From contig CAVVWM010000009.1 of assembly GCA_963751955.1 (NCBI GenBank), positions 62,001 through 126,000 of the forward strand: a stretch of 64,000 nucleotides of DNA, written 5' to 3'. The DNA is from JABDIY01 sp963751955. GTDB taxonomy: Bacteria > Actinomycetota > Acidimicrobiia > Acidimicrobiales > SZUA-35. Position 1 is the stretch's first letter, and every line of letters starts with the position of its first letter. The position numbers were made by a program, and so were the translations under genes. This document shows positions 8,467 to 16,853 of the stretch, piece after piece. The notes beneath the pieces are model-generated. The model saw only the letters and a list, made by a program, of their open reading frames with translations. It had not been told where the DNA came from and searched no databases.

Positions 8467-9270
8467 TTAGAGGTCCTCAACCTTGGGGAAGTTCGACGGC
8501 GGCATGATGTCAACCGTGGCCGACCGCTGCTGGGCGGTCATGCCACCATCGACCTTGATCACATCGCCGGTGATATAGCTGGCGTCATCGGATGCGAGGA
8601 ACAACGCCGCGCCCGTCATGTCGCCGGGTTCTCCAATCCGGCCCAGCGGGACGTTCTCGCCCCGCAGCTTTCGCGCCTCGAGGTCGAGGCCTTGGGTGTC
8701 GATCGAACCGGGCATCAGCGCATTGACCCTGATGTTGTACGGACCGAGATCCAGTGCCATGGCTCGGGTGAGCGCCTCGATTCCGCCTTTGGTTGCGTCA
8801 TAGGCGGTGAATGCCCGGTGGGCTTTGGTTGCACCGCCCGAACTCATGTTGATGATGCAACCTCCACCCTGTTTGGCCATGATCCGGGCGGTGGGGTGCG
8901 ATACGAGGAAATGGCCGGTGAGGTTGACGTCGATCATCTTGCGCCACCACGCTTCGTCGGCTTCGAAGAAATGCCGCGTCGGGCCGACCAGCCCGGCGTT
9001 GTTCACGAGCACGTCGACCCGGCCGTATTCGTCCATCACCGAGTCGATCATCGCTTTGACCCGAGCCGAGTCGGACACGTCGGCCACCGCCGGAATGGCT
9101 CTGCCGCCCGCCGCTTTGATGGCAGCCAAGGTCTCACCAACACTGTCGGGATCTACATCGTTGATGGCCACTCTGCAGCCCGCATCGGCGAACCGTTTGG
9201 CGATCGCATGGCCGATCCCTCTTCCTGCTCCGGTGACCAGAACAACCTTGTCCTTCAGTGATTCGTGCAT
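8467..9270 (-). CDS. Short-chain dehydrogenase/reductase (SDR)
   Basis: 267 residues. Classical SDR features: VTGAGRGIGHAIAKRF (NAD(P) site), the DV pair in AVADVSDSA, VNNAGLVG, catalytic Ser in NMSSGG, and the YDATKGG motif with catalytic Tyr and Lys. The Asp at the end of beta-2 (INDVDPD) suggests NAD(H) preference. A C-terminal extension after the DGGMT motif (about 20 residues) is longer than usual. The ATG at 9270 is where SDR homology begins, although the frame is open far upstream. It likely shares a transcript with the DAO-type oxidase downstream. Confidence 0.85.
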   Translation of the reverse strand: MHESLKDKVVLVTGAGRGIGHAIAKRFADAGCRVAINDVDPDSVGETLAAIKAAGGRAIPAVADVSDSARVKAMIDSVMDEYGRVDVLVNNAGLVGPTRHFFEADEAWWRKMIDVNLTGHFLVSHPTARIMAKQGGGCIINMSSGGATKAHRAFTAYDATKGGIEALTRAMALDLGPYNIRVNALMPGSIDTQGLDLEARKLRGENVPLGRIGEPGDMTGAALFLASDDASYITGDVIKVDGGMTAQQRSATVDIMPPSNFPKVEDL

Positions 9271-9375
9271 GTGGGTTCGTTTCTGTGAGTGGGTCCGAAT
9301 CGATCTGTGGCTGGTAATGGTAGGTCGCTTTGCGGCACCGAATCCGTTAGCGGGTGTTCGGCGTAGGGTCACAAC

Positions 9376-10503
9376 ATGGGACTGTTTGACGAAGGCGAGC
9401 CCGAGGTTCTGCTGGAACACCAGGCCATCACGCGTCGCAGAAACCCCATTCCGTTGCTCGTGGGGTTTGTTGCGCTGGGGGCGCTGCTCATATCGCAATG
9501 GCCAACCGGTGCTGACACTGCGGTAACTCCGCCGCCATCGACAACGACCCCCACGAGCGTTCCAGAGGTTGTGAGTTCGACCCCACCGTTCTCGTTCCCA
9601 CAGATCTCGCTGGTGAAGATCCCGGCCGCCGGAGGTCTGGCGATCGATGTTCCCTTCAGCACTCCCCGAGCTCCTCGACCTCTTACGCACATCTCCAGTT
9701 TCGAACTCGACGCCAGTGGCACGTACATGGCGGCGCTCGGCACGTACTCGATCCTCGACGCTCCGCGGCAGTTGTTCGCCGGTTCGGTCGAACGCGGCTT
9801 CGAGGCCATTTCCCCAAGCACCCGTGGTTTCGCATGGCACGATACCGAGCCTGGCCAGCTGGCCTTCATCGATGGATCGCTCGAGGGCGCAGCATCGTTT
9901 CGACTACTCGATCTCACTCTCGAAGACCCCGAGCAACGCGAGGTCGGCTCCGTCACGGGATGGCTCTCCCACTACGGTGCCTGGGGATTCAGCACCTTTG
10001 AGATGCGACGCCCCGATCGATGGTTCCGCATATTCGACCCGGATGGTCAGCTGATTCTCGACAGGGAGGCCGGGAAAGCAGTTGGGTTCGTACCGACCCT
10101 TGGCATGGTGGCAACCCTGGCCGACGGCACACACGTGGCAATCGATCCGACGACGGGAGCCACCCGAGCTCTTCCGACGTTCGAATCACAAGCGGTGCTG
10201 TGGAACATCGAGACCGGCGGCCAGCGTGGTACCTACGCCGTCCAGGCGAGCTCGCGCGACTTCACAACCCATCGCGTGCTGATCTACAACCGATTGAACG
10301 AGGTGATCGCACGACTCGACAGTGGTTCGTCGCGTCAGGTCATGACCTGGAACGGGGACGGCACCAAGCTGATCTACGCCATTGACAACTCATCGGATCG
10401 AACCTCGCTCGTGGTCTATGACGTCACAGACGGCACAACGATCGAAACCTCCTTCGTCGAGGACCCGGACAACCCTCGGACAATCGGCATTCTGGTCGAC
10501 TGA
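9376..10503 (+). CDS. Membrane-anchored extracytoplasmic protein of unknown function, possible beta-propeller
   Basis: 375 residues. A cytoplasmic N-terminus with RRRNP precedes one membrane helix (PLLVGFVALGALLISQW, about residues 35-52). A Pro/Thr/Ser-rich linker follows, then an exposed domain. That domain has repeated short beta segments such as GTYMAALGTYSILD, DGTHVAIDPTTGA and WNGDGTKLIYAIDNSSD, reminiscent of WD40/TolB-like propellers. It resembles other window proteins with the same plan (24142-25230 and 19234-20955). TAGGGT at 9364-9369 lies six bases before the ATG, so a leaderless message is likely. Function unknown. Confidence 0.65.
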   Translation: MGLFDEGEPEVLLEHQAITRRRNPIPLLVGFVALGALLISQWPTGADTAVTPPPSTTTPTSVPEVVSSTPPFSFPQISLVKIPAAGGLAIDVPFSTPRAPRPLTHISSFELDASGTYMAALGTYSILDAPRQLFAGSVERGFEAISPSTRGFAWHDTEPGQLAFIDGSLEGAASFRLLDLTLEDPEQREVGSVTGWLSHYGAWGFSTFEMRRPDRWFRIFDPDGQLILDREAGKAVGFVPTLGMVATLADGTHVAIDPTTGATRALPTFESQAVLWNIETGGQRGTYAVQASSRDFTTHRVLIYNRLNEVIARLDSGSSRQVMTWNGDGTKLIYAIDNSSDRTSLVVYDVTDGTTIETSFVEDPDNPRTIGILVD

Positions 10504-10529
10504 GCTGATGCACAACTAGGGTCGGTCTC

Positions 10530-11273
10530 ATGTCACGAGTCGCACTGGTCACCGGCGGAGCGAGCGGCATCGGCCGAGCGATTGCGGTCGAGCTGGCTCG
10601 ATCAGGTTGCCGGGTTGGGGTTGCCGATCTCAACCTGCTCGGTGCAACCGAGACAGCAGACTCGATCGGCGGGGCTGCTGTAGCAGTTGCTCTGGATGTC
10701 ACCCAGCCGACTTCGGTCAAGGCTGCCTTGTCGTCGGTTGAAGAGGGTCTCGGTGCCGTCGAGATTCTCGTGAATTGTGCAGGTTGGGATGAACTCAAGC
10801 CGTTTCTCGACACCGACGAGGAGTTCTGGGATCGCGTAATCGACATCAACTACAAAGGCATGCTTCGCACGGTGCATGCGTGCCTGCCGTCGATGATCGA
10901 GGCCGGTTGGGGTCGGATCATCAACATCGGCTCCGACGCAGCCAGGGTCGGTTCGTCGTTGGAGGCGGTCTACGCCGGTGCCAAGGGCGGGGTGATCTCG
11001 TTCACCAAGACCATCGCTCGGGAAACCGCCAAACGGGGCATAACAGCCAACGTGGTGTGCCCGGGCCCCACCGACACCCCCCTACTCGATGGCATCGTGG
11101 CCGCCAGCGACAACGGTGAGAAGGTGATCAGCGCCATGGCCAGAGCGGTACCCATGAAGCGGATCGGGCAGCCCGCCGAGGTTGCGGCTGCGGTTGCCTA
11201 CTTCGCCTCAGAGCAGGCCGGGTTCACGACCGGCCAGACCCTCTCGGTGTCCGGTGGCCTCACCATGGCGTAG
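10530..11273 (+). CDS. SDR family oxidoreductase (FabG/BadH-like)
   Basis: 247 residues. VTGGASGIGRAIAVELA is the cofactor site, VADLNL places an Asp after beta-2 (NAD preference), and VNCAGWD, NIGSDAARVG and YAGAKGGV give the catalytic Asn-Ser-Tyr-Lys set. It closes with TGQTLSVSGGLTMA as in FabG-like enzymes. 2-hydroxycyclohexanecarboxyl-CoA or 3-oxoacyl reductases are the nearest well-known types, but the substrate is not determined. TAGGGT (10517-10522) is seven bases before the ATG, a leaderless start. It is a single-gene unit convergent with the AhpD-like gene. Confidence 0.87.
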   Translation: MSRVALVTGGASGIGRAIAVELARSGCRVGVADLNLLGATETADSIGGAAVAVALDVTQPTSVKAALSSVEEGLGAVEILVNCAGWDELKPFLDTDEEFWDRVIDINYKGMLRTVHACLPSMIEAGWGRIINIGSDAARVGSSLEAVYAGAKGGVISFTKTIARETAKRGITANVVCPGPTDTPLLDGIVAASDNGEKVISAMARAVPMKRIGQPAEVAAAVAYFASEQAGFTTGQTLSVSGGLTMA

Positions 11274-11291
11274 AACGCCCGGCGTGTCCGT

Positions 11292-12251
11292 TCAGCGAGG
11301 GATTGTGCCGGGATCGAATCCAAGCTCGGCCGCCAGCGGGCGAATCGTCGCTGGGACCGGTGCCCCGACGCCATCGAGTGCACGATTCATCATTTGAAAC
11401 GTTGCACACACACCGATGGCACGTTCGGCTCGCTCGGGGCCAAGGGCCCCAACAAGCGCATAGCGTTCGCCGTCAACGTTTCGATCCCAACCGATTGTGA
11501 GGGCGTCGGTGAAAGCTAGAAGTTGTTGCCCGCCTTCGATCGGCGGAACCGTTCCGGTGGCTACCACACCTAGATCCAGGTCTATCCCAGCTGCTGCACT
11601 TCCCTCACGAAGGAAGTTCAGGTGGCTGAGCATTCAATAAAAACACTCGTTCAAGTACGAGGCTCGGGCGGCCACGAATTCGATTTGAGGTCGGGTGAGG
11701 TGATCGGCATAACCCCAATTGCCGATTTGATTCATTGGCATGTACATAGGCTCGTGAAGGTCACGAAATGCCAGGCCCTCTGATGGCATGGCGTCGAGCA
11801 CATGCGGTGCGCTCAGGTTGGTCAAGGCAGGTACCCATCCGTTCGTGAGTTTTGCCTCGGTGCGTACATCGCCGGTCGGTTCGCCGCTGGGTTCTTCGGG
11901 AGGTTGCGGTAGCTCAGCGCCGATTCCCCGCATGTAGAAGTCGACATTTGAAAGACGGGCGACAACCCCGACGATCTCCAGATACCGAATGCGTTCAAGA
12001 CCCGCTGCTTGCCACAACTCGACGTGATTTTCAGTCAAACCGCCAGCGTCGACGGCAACCCAGTGGGCCACATGTTCCTCCAATGGCTTCTCGGGGCACG
12101 ACCCGCCAGCCCACGCAGCGCGCGCCACCTGGATAACGCCGCAGCGTTGGGCCGCGCTGAGGCTTGGACCCGGCCCTGTGAGGTTGGACCAGGCTCGCTC
12201 CACAGCGAGTCGCCGCTGGGTCGATGCCTCCAGTGCGCTGTGTTCGAACAC
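11292..12251 (-). CDS. AhpD-like/carboxymuconolactone decarboxylase-fold protein with in-frame TGA (probable selenocysteine)
   Basis: Two abutting frames read as one 319-residue protein if TGA 11634-11636 is translated. The residues around it, NECFY-(TGA)-MLSHLNFL, fit the AhpD active site (N-x-C-x-x-C-x-x-x-H), with the TGA exactly at the second Cys (residue 206) and Cys203 kept. In AhpD this CxxC is the redox centre. An A-rich helix before it and a GWDRNVD segment after it continue the fold, so the downstream 113 codons are not random. A hairpin at 11594-11621 fits a bacterial SECIS. The GTG start at 12251 has TAGTTT six bases upstream. Alternatives: a nonsense mutation, or two separate genes. 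Confidence 0.72.
11594..11621 (-). promoter_or_regulatory. SECIS-like hairpin after the TGA of the AhpD-like gene
   Basis: On the minus strand, CUG, an A-G mismatch, ACUUCC, loop UUCGUGAG, GGAAGU, then CAG form a nine-pair stem. The loop carries GU at nucleotides 26-27 after the UGA, inside the roughly 16-37 window known for bacterial SECIS elements. Pairing was worked out by hand. Confidence 0.55.
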
Positions 12252-12470
12252 AACCTCAAACTACTCCAGCCCATTAGCGGGTGCCCCTGGTGGCCGGATT
12301 CGTGGAGTTGCTTGGTCCTTCGATGGTGCTTCTGGAGTTCGACGTCCTAGTTCGATCCAACGACGCATCTCGGTATCGACCTCGCTCGGCTGAACCAGCC
12401 GGAGCATCGCTTGGCTGGAACCGTATTCCCAGCTCAGAACTGTGTCACACCCCCTCTGTAGGGTTGAACT

Positions 12471-13202
12471 ATGGCAGATCGAACGGCGGAGAACAGCTTG
12501 GATGAGTGCCTCGATGTGGCGCTCGTGGTCCTGGATGGAGGCCCTCGGCGGGTGCTGTCTGGGCGACCCTGTCCCTCTGATGTCGCGAGTCTGATGCGCA
12601 AGGTTCGGGCGCTGGCTCGATTGACCGATGGCTGGATCGCTGCCCTTGGCACCGTCGCTCAGGAGCACGCTCTTGCCGGTGAGGGACCGGTGTTGGAGGA
12701 GGCTCTTGCCGGTGATGGAGATGTGCCCCGTTCAACGGTTTCCTCCGATGTCGGCCGAGTGCGCGTTCTCAACCACTTCGCCGAGGTAGGCGCAGCAATC
12801 CGCAACGGTTCGGCGTTGCCGTTCAATATTGGCTCCCTCGCCAACACTCTGTCGAACGTCACCGCTGAGGAGGCCGAGAGTCTCGCCAAGTTCGACGGTG
12901 ATTTCGCCGAACGCGTCTCCAATGCCAAACCCGACTCGTTCAGGCGGTACGTCAACCGGTGCGTCGATCGGATCCGCAGAGACCACGGACTCGACGCCAC
13001 TCGCCGGGCCCGTGCCGCCGCGTCGTGCTCCTTGAGTGCCCGCCGAGATCGGTCTGGGTATCGGATGATCCTCGACCTCGAAACCGAACGAGGAACCGCC
13101 TGTTTTCAACGCCGTTCGGAACGAGAGGCGAAGCCTGGCCCGCCGACTGGGTTCGGACCATGGCCTCACCACCGACCAGCTCATGGTCCAGGCCGCACAT
13201 GA
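12471..13202 (+). pseudogene. DUF222/13E12-type HNH endonuclease-like gene, 5' part (frameshifted)
   Basis: Residues 1-210 follow the DUF222 pattern (helical N-terminus, ARLTDGWIAALGTV, then VNRCVDRIRRDHGLDATRRARAA and LDLETERGTA). After TGTTTTC at 13101-13107 the frame departs, and the last 30 codons are Pro/His/Arg-rich and unlike the family. The family sequence (FNAVRNE, ARRLGSDHGLTTDQLMVQAAHDLI) continues in the next frame, so removing one T restores a single protein with the 13183-13743 frame. TAGGGT (12459-12464) six bases before the ATG gives a leaderless start. Such genes occur as dispersed multicopy repeats in actinobacteria and may be mobile, but no terminal repeats are visible. Confidence 0.7.
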
Positions 13203-13743
13203 TCTGATCGTCCGAGGGTCCGGGGTAGATCCCGAGGTCTTCTCCTCCAGGCCAACGGTGTCGGTCAATGTCTTGTCCGACCGGGACACGCTGGCTACGG
13301 GGCCACACGCCCGCACCATTGCCGAAACCTTCGACGGGCAGTCCTTGGCGCCGGCAGCAATCGGGCGGCTCTGCTGCGACGCGACTATTCGTCGGCTCGA
13401 CACCGCACCCGACATCCGCGTTCATGCTGCCCGGGCATCACGAACCGCTACGAGCGAACAACGAGCGACTTTGCGTACGCTCTATTCAACGTGCCCGATA
13501 TCAGATGCCCCGTGGTCCCAGATCGAGGTGCACCACGTGATCGAATGGGACGATGGTGGAAAGACCCAGCTCTCCAACCTTGTGCCAATCTCATCTCGAT
13601 GGCACCACCTCATCCACGAAGGCCAATGGACCCTTCGCATGGATCCAGACCGAACCCTGCACTTGTCCCGTCCAGACGGGACACATCATCGGACCATCGG
13701 ACCACCGCTTCCCATCAACCACACCCACGAACTCGCCGCATGA
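13183..13743 (+). pseudogene. DUF222/13E12-type HNH endonuclease-like gene, 3' part with HNH domain (frameshifted)
   Basis: This is the continuation of the preceding gene in the next frame. Its C-terminal 70 residues hold the HNH nuclease core: EVHHVIEWDDGGKTQLSNLVPI, then a late RWHHLIHEG, the ordered His-Asn-His of this family. The usual first Cys pair of the zinc-binding version is only partly kept (a CP in the Cys-Pro-Ile stretch). The GTG at 13183 lies in the overlap and is probably not a real start. Translation would need frame restoration. Convergent distance to the His-rich gene is about 270 bases. Confidence 0.65.
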
Positions 13744-13848
13744 AGATCACTGTGCAGTCCAGGCCCGACAACACCGCCCGACCAAACTCCCGCACGGGAG
13801 AAACCTCCGGGGGCACCGGTGGTGCCAACACAGAGGGGTTCAACGCAA

Positions 13849-13880
13849 CGCCATAACACCAACACGCCATGACACCAACA
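13849..13880. repeat. Tandem 16-bp duplication downstream of the HNH gene
   Basis: Two adjacent copies of CGCCATRACACCAACA (13849-13864 and 13865-13880) differ at one base (A/G at position 7). They lie in the non-coding stretch between the HNH gene and the His-rich gene. No function is evident. Confidence 0.6.
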
Positions 13881-13983
13881 CGGCACTCCACTCGCACCAC
13901 AGCAGCGGAACCGTGCACTGGGTCTACCAACGCACCGCATCTTGACAACTGAATGACTCGGCCGGGCCCGAAACCAGGCGACC

Positions 13984-14009
13984 GTTTGTCCGGTCTAGAC
14001 CGGACGAAC
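13984..14009. terminator. Palindrome, possible terminator of the His-rich protein gene
   Basis: An 18-base perfect palindrome, GTCCGGTCTAGACCGGAC (13988-14005), extends to 26 bases with a single mismatch pair. It starts about 8 bases past the stop of the minus-strand gene at 14017. A GC-rich hairpin there fits transcription termination. No U tract follows, so a protein-binding site is the alternative. Confidence 0.45.
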
Positions 14010-14016
14010 CCAGGAG

Positions 14017-14265
14017 CTACTCGCTCTCGTCATCGGAGTGGTCCCCGTCTTCCTCGCCATGGTCACTCTCCTCGCCATGGTCGCTCTCCTCGCCATGGTC
14101 GCTCTCCTCGGAGTGATCGCTTCCGTGATCGTCATCTCCACTGGCGGCCACGGCGGCAGTGATACCGATGGCGGTGAGAGAAAGTGCGGCGAAAATTGCT
14201 CCGATGATGGCGCCCAGGACCTTGTTGGTCGGCTCGCTCGCTGGTTCGGGTGCATGTCCTGCCAT
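14017..14265 (-). CDS. Small single-span membrane protein with His/Asp/Glu-rich repeat tail
   Basis: 82 residues. A short N-terminus is followed by one membrane helix (VLGAIIGAIFAALSLTAIGITAAVAA, about residues 16-41). The hydrophilic tail GDDDHGSDHSEESDHGEE continues with further SDHGEE units to DGDHSDDESE. The tail is built from imperfect SDHxEE hexapeptides, which could bind divalent metal ions outside the membrane. No family is recognised. The repeats match an 18-bp DNA tandem. The frame on the opposite strand through this region is open, but belongs to the start-extended shadow of the next gene. Confidence 0.6.
   Translation of the reverse strand: MAGHAPEPASEPTNKVLGAIIGAIFAALSLTAIGITAAVAASGDDDHGSDHSEESDHGEESDHGEESDHGEEDGDHSDDESE
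14051..14122. repeat. 18-bp tandem repeat encoding the SDHGEE hexapeptides
   Basis: Three nearly identical 18-base units start at 14051, 14069 and 14087 (TCCTCGCCATGGTCRCTC on the plus strand). A fourth, diverged unit spans 14105-14122. Each encodes one hexapeptide of the minus-strand protein, so copy number can change without shifting the frame. Confidence 0.8.
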
Positions 14266-14313
14266 GGCGCCAGTCTAGGTCGGCGTCGTTGGGATCACGG
14301 TAGCCTTGGGGAG

Positions 14314-15021
14314 GTGATGAGGGGTCCTGTTGGGTTGGTCGGCAGCGGCGAGTTCACCTCGACCACATCTGAGATCGACCAAGTTCTCATCGACGGTCGC
14401 CCCCAGCGAGCGGTTGTGATTCCCACCGCATCAGCCTTGGATGGCACCAGAACCTTCCAGCGCTGGCTCGACCTCGGCGAGGCCCATTTTCGGAGCCTCG
14501 ATGTGGAACCGGTAAGCCTTCCCGTCGCCGACCGGGCCCACGCCGATGATCGTGAGATCGCAGCGAAGGTCGAGGGGGCCGGGTTGATCTACTTCTCCGG
14601 CGGTGATCCTGAGCATCTGTGCGAGACCCTTCGTGGCACCGCCGTTTGGGAAGCGGTGCTGAACGCCTGGGAAGCGGGCGCGGCGCTTGCCGGTTGCTCG
14701 GCCGGGGCGATGATGATGGGTTCCCAAACCCGCTCGCCCCGCAAGGCGTACTTCACAGAAGCTCTCAACATCTTCGACGATCTGGTGGTGATCCCCCACT
14801 TCGATCGGATCAATGCCTTTCGCCCGGGTCTGGCCCAAGAGGTTGTAGCGTCTTCGCCCGCTGGTACCACTGTTCTCGGAGTTGACGAGGACACTGGGCT
14901 CGTTCTCACCGACACCGGCTGGCAGGTGATCGGTATGGGAAGAGCCTGGTTGATCAACGCAGGAGAGGTCACTGCCCTCAACGACGAAGCTCTGGGGTCA
15001 TTCGACCTTCGCCCTCGCTAG
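14314..15021 (+). CDS. Peptidase S51/cyanophycinase-like type 1 glutamine amidotransferase-fold protein
   Basis: About 235 residues. LIYFSGGDPEHL followed by AGCSAGAMMMG is the S51 nucleophile-elbow signature, with Ser in CSAGA as the nucleophile. VVIPHFDRI supplies the His region and LGVDEDTGLVL the closing motif. S51 enzymes (dipeptidase E, cyanophycinase) are serine hydrolases acting on aspartyl or cyanophycin peptides, and many actinobacterial members have no known substrate. TAGCCT (14301-14306) lies seven bases before GTG 14314, and ATG 14317 is an equally possible start. The long in-frame extension to 14038 runs antisense through the His-rich gene and is rejected. Confidence 0.82.
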   Translation: MMRGPVGLVGSGEFTSTTSEIDQVLIDGRPQRAVVIPTASALDGTRTFQRWLDLGEAHFRSLDVEPVSLPVADRAHADDREIAAKVEGAGLIYFSGGDPEHLCETLRGTAVWEAVLNAWEAGAALAGCSAGAMMMGSQTRSPRKAYFTEALNIFDDLVVIPHFDRINAFRPGLAQEVVASSPAGTTVLGVDEDTGLVLTDTGWQVIGMGRAWLINAGEVTALNDEALGSFDLRPR

Positions 15022-15031
15022 CTTCGCTTCG

Positions 15032-15790
15032 ATGGATCTCCTCACAGCCATCGGGCTCCTATTCTTGGCCACGTCGGTGGGGGTTTACGGCACGATCATC
15101 GGGGCCGGAGGCGGCTTCCTCGTGGTGGCAGGTCTGGTGGTCATTTTCGATCTCTCGGGCGCCACCGCCGTCGGAACCAGCGTGATCACAACACTGTTCA
15201 TTCACCTGACCGGGGCGTTCAACTACAACCGAAAAGGACTGGTCGATCGTCCCACGGCCGCATGGTTTTCTGTGGGAGCGGTGCCGGTGGCGTTTCTGTC
15301 GGCGGCTTTCTTGGCCAAACGTATCCCCCAGCGAACCTTCGAGATCTTGATTGGCCTGTTACTTCTGGCTCTGGCTGTCTTTGTTGTTGCTAGACCGTCG
15401 GCTCGTGGCCGGGAGGATCGGCGTCTGCCACCTCAGCGGAAAAAGCTCATGGGCAGCGGAGCAGTTCTCGGGGTGCTGTCGGGTGCCTTTGGAGTTGCCA
15501 GCGGATTGATCACAGTTCCACTGCTGGGTTGGCTGCAGAAACTGCCCACACACCGGGCCACTGCGACCACGACGGCGATCGGTGCTGTCACAGGGCTGTC
15601 ATCAGCAACCGGTCACGCAGTCGCTGGCAACCCTCGCTGGAGTTTCTTGCCGTTCCTCATCGCAGGCGCAGTGGTTGGCGGCCGAATCGGATCCAACAGC
15701 GCCGAGAAATTGTCAGCGGCCGCCGTACGTGGCCTGATCGCTGCGGGTTTGCTGGCCGCAGGTCTGCCGCTGCTGCTTCGCTCGTTGTAG
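15032..15790 (+). CDS. TauE/SafE family sulfite/sulfonate-type permease
   Basis: 252 residues with about eight membrane helices. The family's two-fold repeat is seen as VYGTIIGAGGGFLVVAGL near the N-terminus and VLGVLSGAFGVASGLITVPLL in the second half. TauE/SafE proteins export or import small organic or sulfur-containing anions. The -10-like TAGCTT (15019-15024) overlaps the TAG stop of the preceding gene and is seven bases from the ATG, so this gene probably has its own leaderless promoter. The 3' end overlaps a convergent ORF on the other strand. Confidence 0.85.
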   Translation: MDLLTAIGLLFLATSVGVYGTIIGAGGGFLVVAGLVVIFDLSGATAVGTSVITTLFIHLTGAFNYNRKGLVDRPTAAWFSVGAVPVAFLSAAFLAKRIPQRTFEILIGLLLLALAVFVVARPSARGREDRRLPPQRKKLMGSGAVLGVLSGAFGVASGLITVPLLGWLQKLPTHRATATTTAIGAVTGLSSATGHAVAGNPRWSFLPFLIAGAVVGGRIGSNSAEKLSAAAVRGLIAAGLLAAGLPLLLRSL

Positions 15791-16161
15791 TGGCGAGGTT
15801 CAGGCCGCTCGAGTCGTTCGCGGAGATCCTCAACCGTGGCTGCGGGGATTTCGGCATCGACCCCCACCTCTCTAACCACGAGGCCCGGTATCTGTCCCAG
15901 TTCGCCGCTGTAAGGCGCTGCAAGTGTGGGGCTGATCCTCACTGGCTCTGCCATCCGACGGCCATGACGGACCAGCAGCAGCACCATCCCGACAAGCGAA
16001 CTCACCACAGCGACAGCGCCTGCCACCCTTGAATCGGCGATTGGTCCGGCGCTGAAGGAGGGAATCCACAACACGAACCCGCCCAGAAACCCGAACACAA
16101 CAGATCCGGTGAGTTCCTCCATCACCGGTTCTGCACGTCGAAAAGTGAACGGTGTGGACAC
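15613..16161 (-). CDS. Putative small membrane protein, unknown function
   Basis: Up to 182 residues. Two likely membrane helices: TGSVVFGFLGGFVLWIPSF (about 18-36) and VAGAVAVVSSLVGMVLLLV (about 46-64), then a soluble tail with an RERLERPEPRHYNER helix. The last 60 residues are Ala/Pro/Arg-rich and overlap the end of the TauE gene by 178 bases, which is unusual and may be a read-on artefact. Start could be GTG 16161 or ATG 16122. No family recognised, and the reality of the full length is uncertain. Confidence 0.42.
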   Translation of the reverse strand: MSTPFTFRRAEPVMEELTGSVVFGFLGGFVLWIPSFSAGPIADSRVAGAVAVVSSLVGMVLLLVRHGRRMAEPVRISPTLAAPYSGELGQIPGLVVREVGVDAEIPAATVEDLRERLERPEPRHYNERSSSGRPAASKPAAIRPRTAAADNFSALLDPIRPPTTAPAMRNGKKLQRGLPATA

Positions 16162-16467
16162 TTAGGGTGCGCCCTCCAGAGCCATGACTCAACTCTGTCC
16201 CATATCGGGGGCGTTGTCGTTGAACGAAAGTGACCGTCGGGGGTGAGAAAAACGACTCAAGCTCCGTCGAAGCCTGCGGGAGGAGAGGTCCGGATCCGGA
16301 CACCGAGATCGACCGGTTCTGACCATGCGATGTCATGGACGGGCGCAGCAACCGAGCCGATACTTCCCCAACCGGTGCGAAGAACCTCTTCGTGCCAAAC
16401 TTGGAGAAGTGAGAGTCTGAACCCGTTGGGACATTCGTCAGAGGACCCACCTGAACGCTTTTGGTTT
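16162..16467. other. Region between putative membrane protein and 16468 ORF
   Basis: The plus-strand frame of the next gene is open back to 16243, but residues there are Ser/Pro/Arg-rich and look like non-coding sequence. No promoter motif, repeat or RNA gene is convincing here. Confidence 0.3.
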
Positions 16468-16797
16468 GTGCGGTTACGGGCTGTTTGGCGAGATGATGCG
16501 CTGCCTCAGCCGATTGGTGACAGCGCCCGGCGTGGCGCGTCGGCACTCGATGTGGATCTGTGCGTCGAACCCGAGCAGTACACGGCCACCTTTGTTGTCT
16601 CTGCGCCCCGCGTCGGTCCGGCATGTGAGGCTGCCCTGGTGCTGATCGATCAAGTGATCGAGACGACCGGTCTTCCCCTCTGGCAGGCAGTGTCGTTCCA
16701 TCTCGACGAGGTGGCACCTCCCGAGGGCGGCCAGGGCTGGACGAATGCAGGAGACACCGACCATGCAACCATCGATCTCGAGGACGTTTCGGTTTGA
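16468..16797 (+). CDS. Small protein of unknown function
   Basis: About 109 residues if the GTG at 16468 (VRLRAVWRDD) is the start. The sequence alternates strands and helices: LDVDLCVEPEQYTATFVVSAP, then ACEAALVLIDQVIETTG, with an acidic end (ATIDLEDVSV). It could be a small ferredoxin-like or swivelling domain, but I recognise no family. The start is not fixed. It precedes the PRC-barrel gene by 56 bases on the same strand, and may be co-transcribed with it. Confidence 0.45.
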   Translation: MRLRAVWRDDALPQPIGDSARRGASALDVDLCVEPEQYTATFVVSAPRVGPACEAALVLIDQVIETTGLPLWQAVSFHLDEVAPPEGGQGWTNAGDTDHATIDLEDVSV

Positions 16798-16853
16798 CGT
16801 CGGCTCGGATTCGAACAATCAACAGGCCTGAGTAGGCAAAAGGAAAGCGCACA

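Noticed and set aside
12261..12407. 48-residue minus-strand ORF (MLRLVQPSEV) upstream of the AhpD-like gene
   Set aside because: It has no promoter or ribosome-binding site. Its stop overlaps the -10 of the AhpD-like gene. No family is recognised, so it is probably spurious.
13744..14016. IS element or inverted terminal repeats around the DUF222/HNH gene
   Set aside because: Only a short 16-bp tandem and a palindrome are present. There is no transposase and no target-site duplication.
14038..14313. N-terminal extension of the S51 peptidase-like ORF
   Set aside because: This is the antisense reading of the His-rich repeat protein. The family homology begins at 14314, just after a -10-like TAGCCT.
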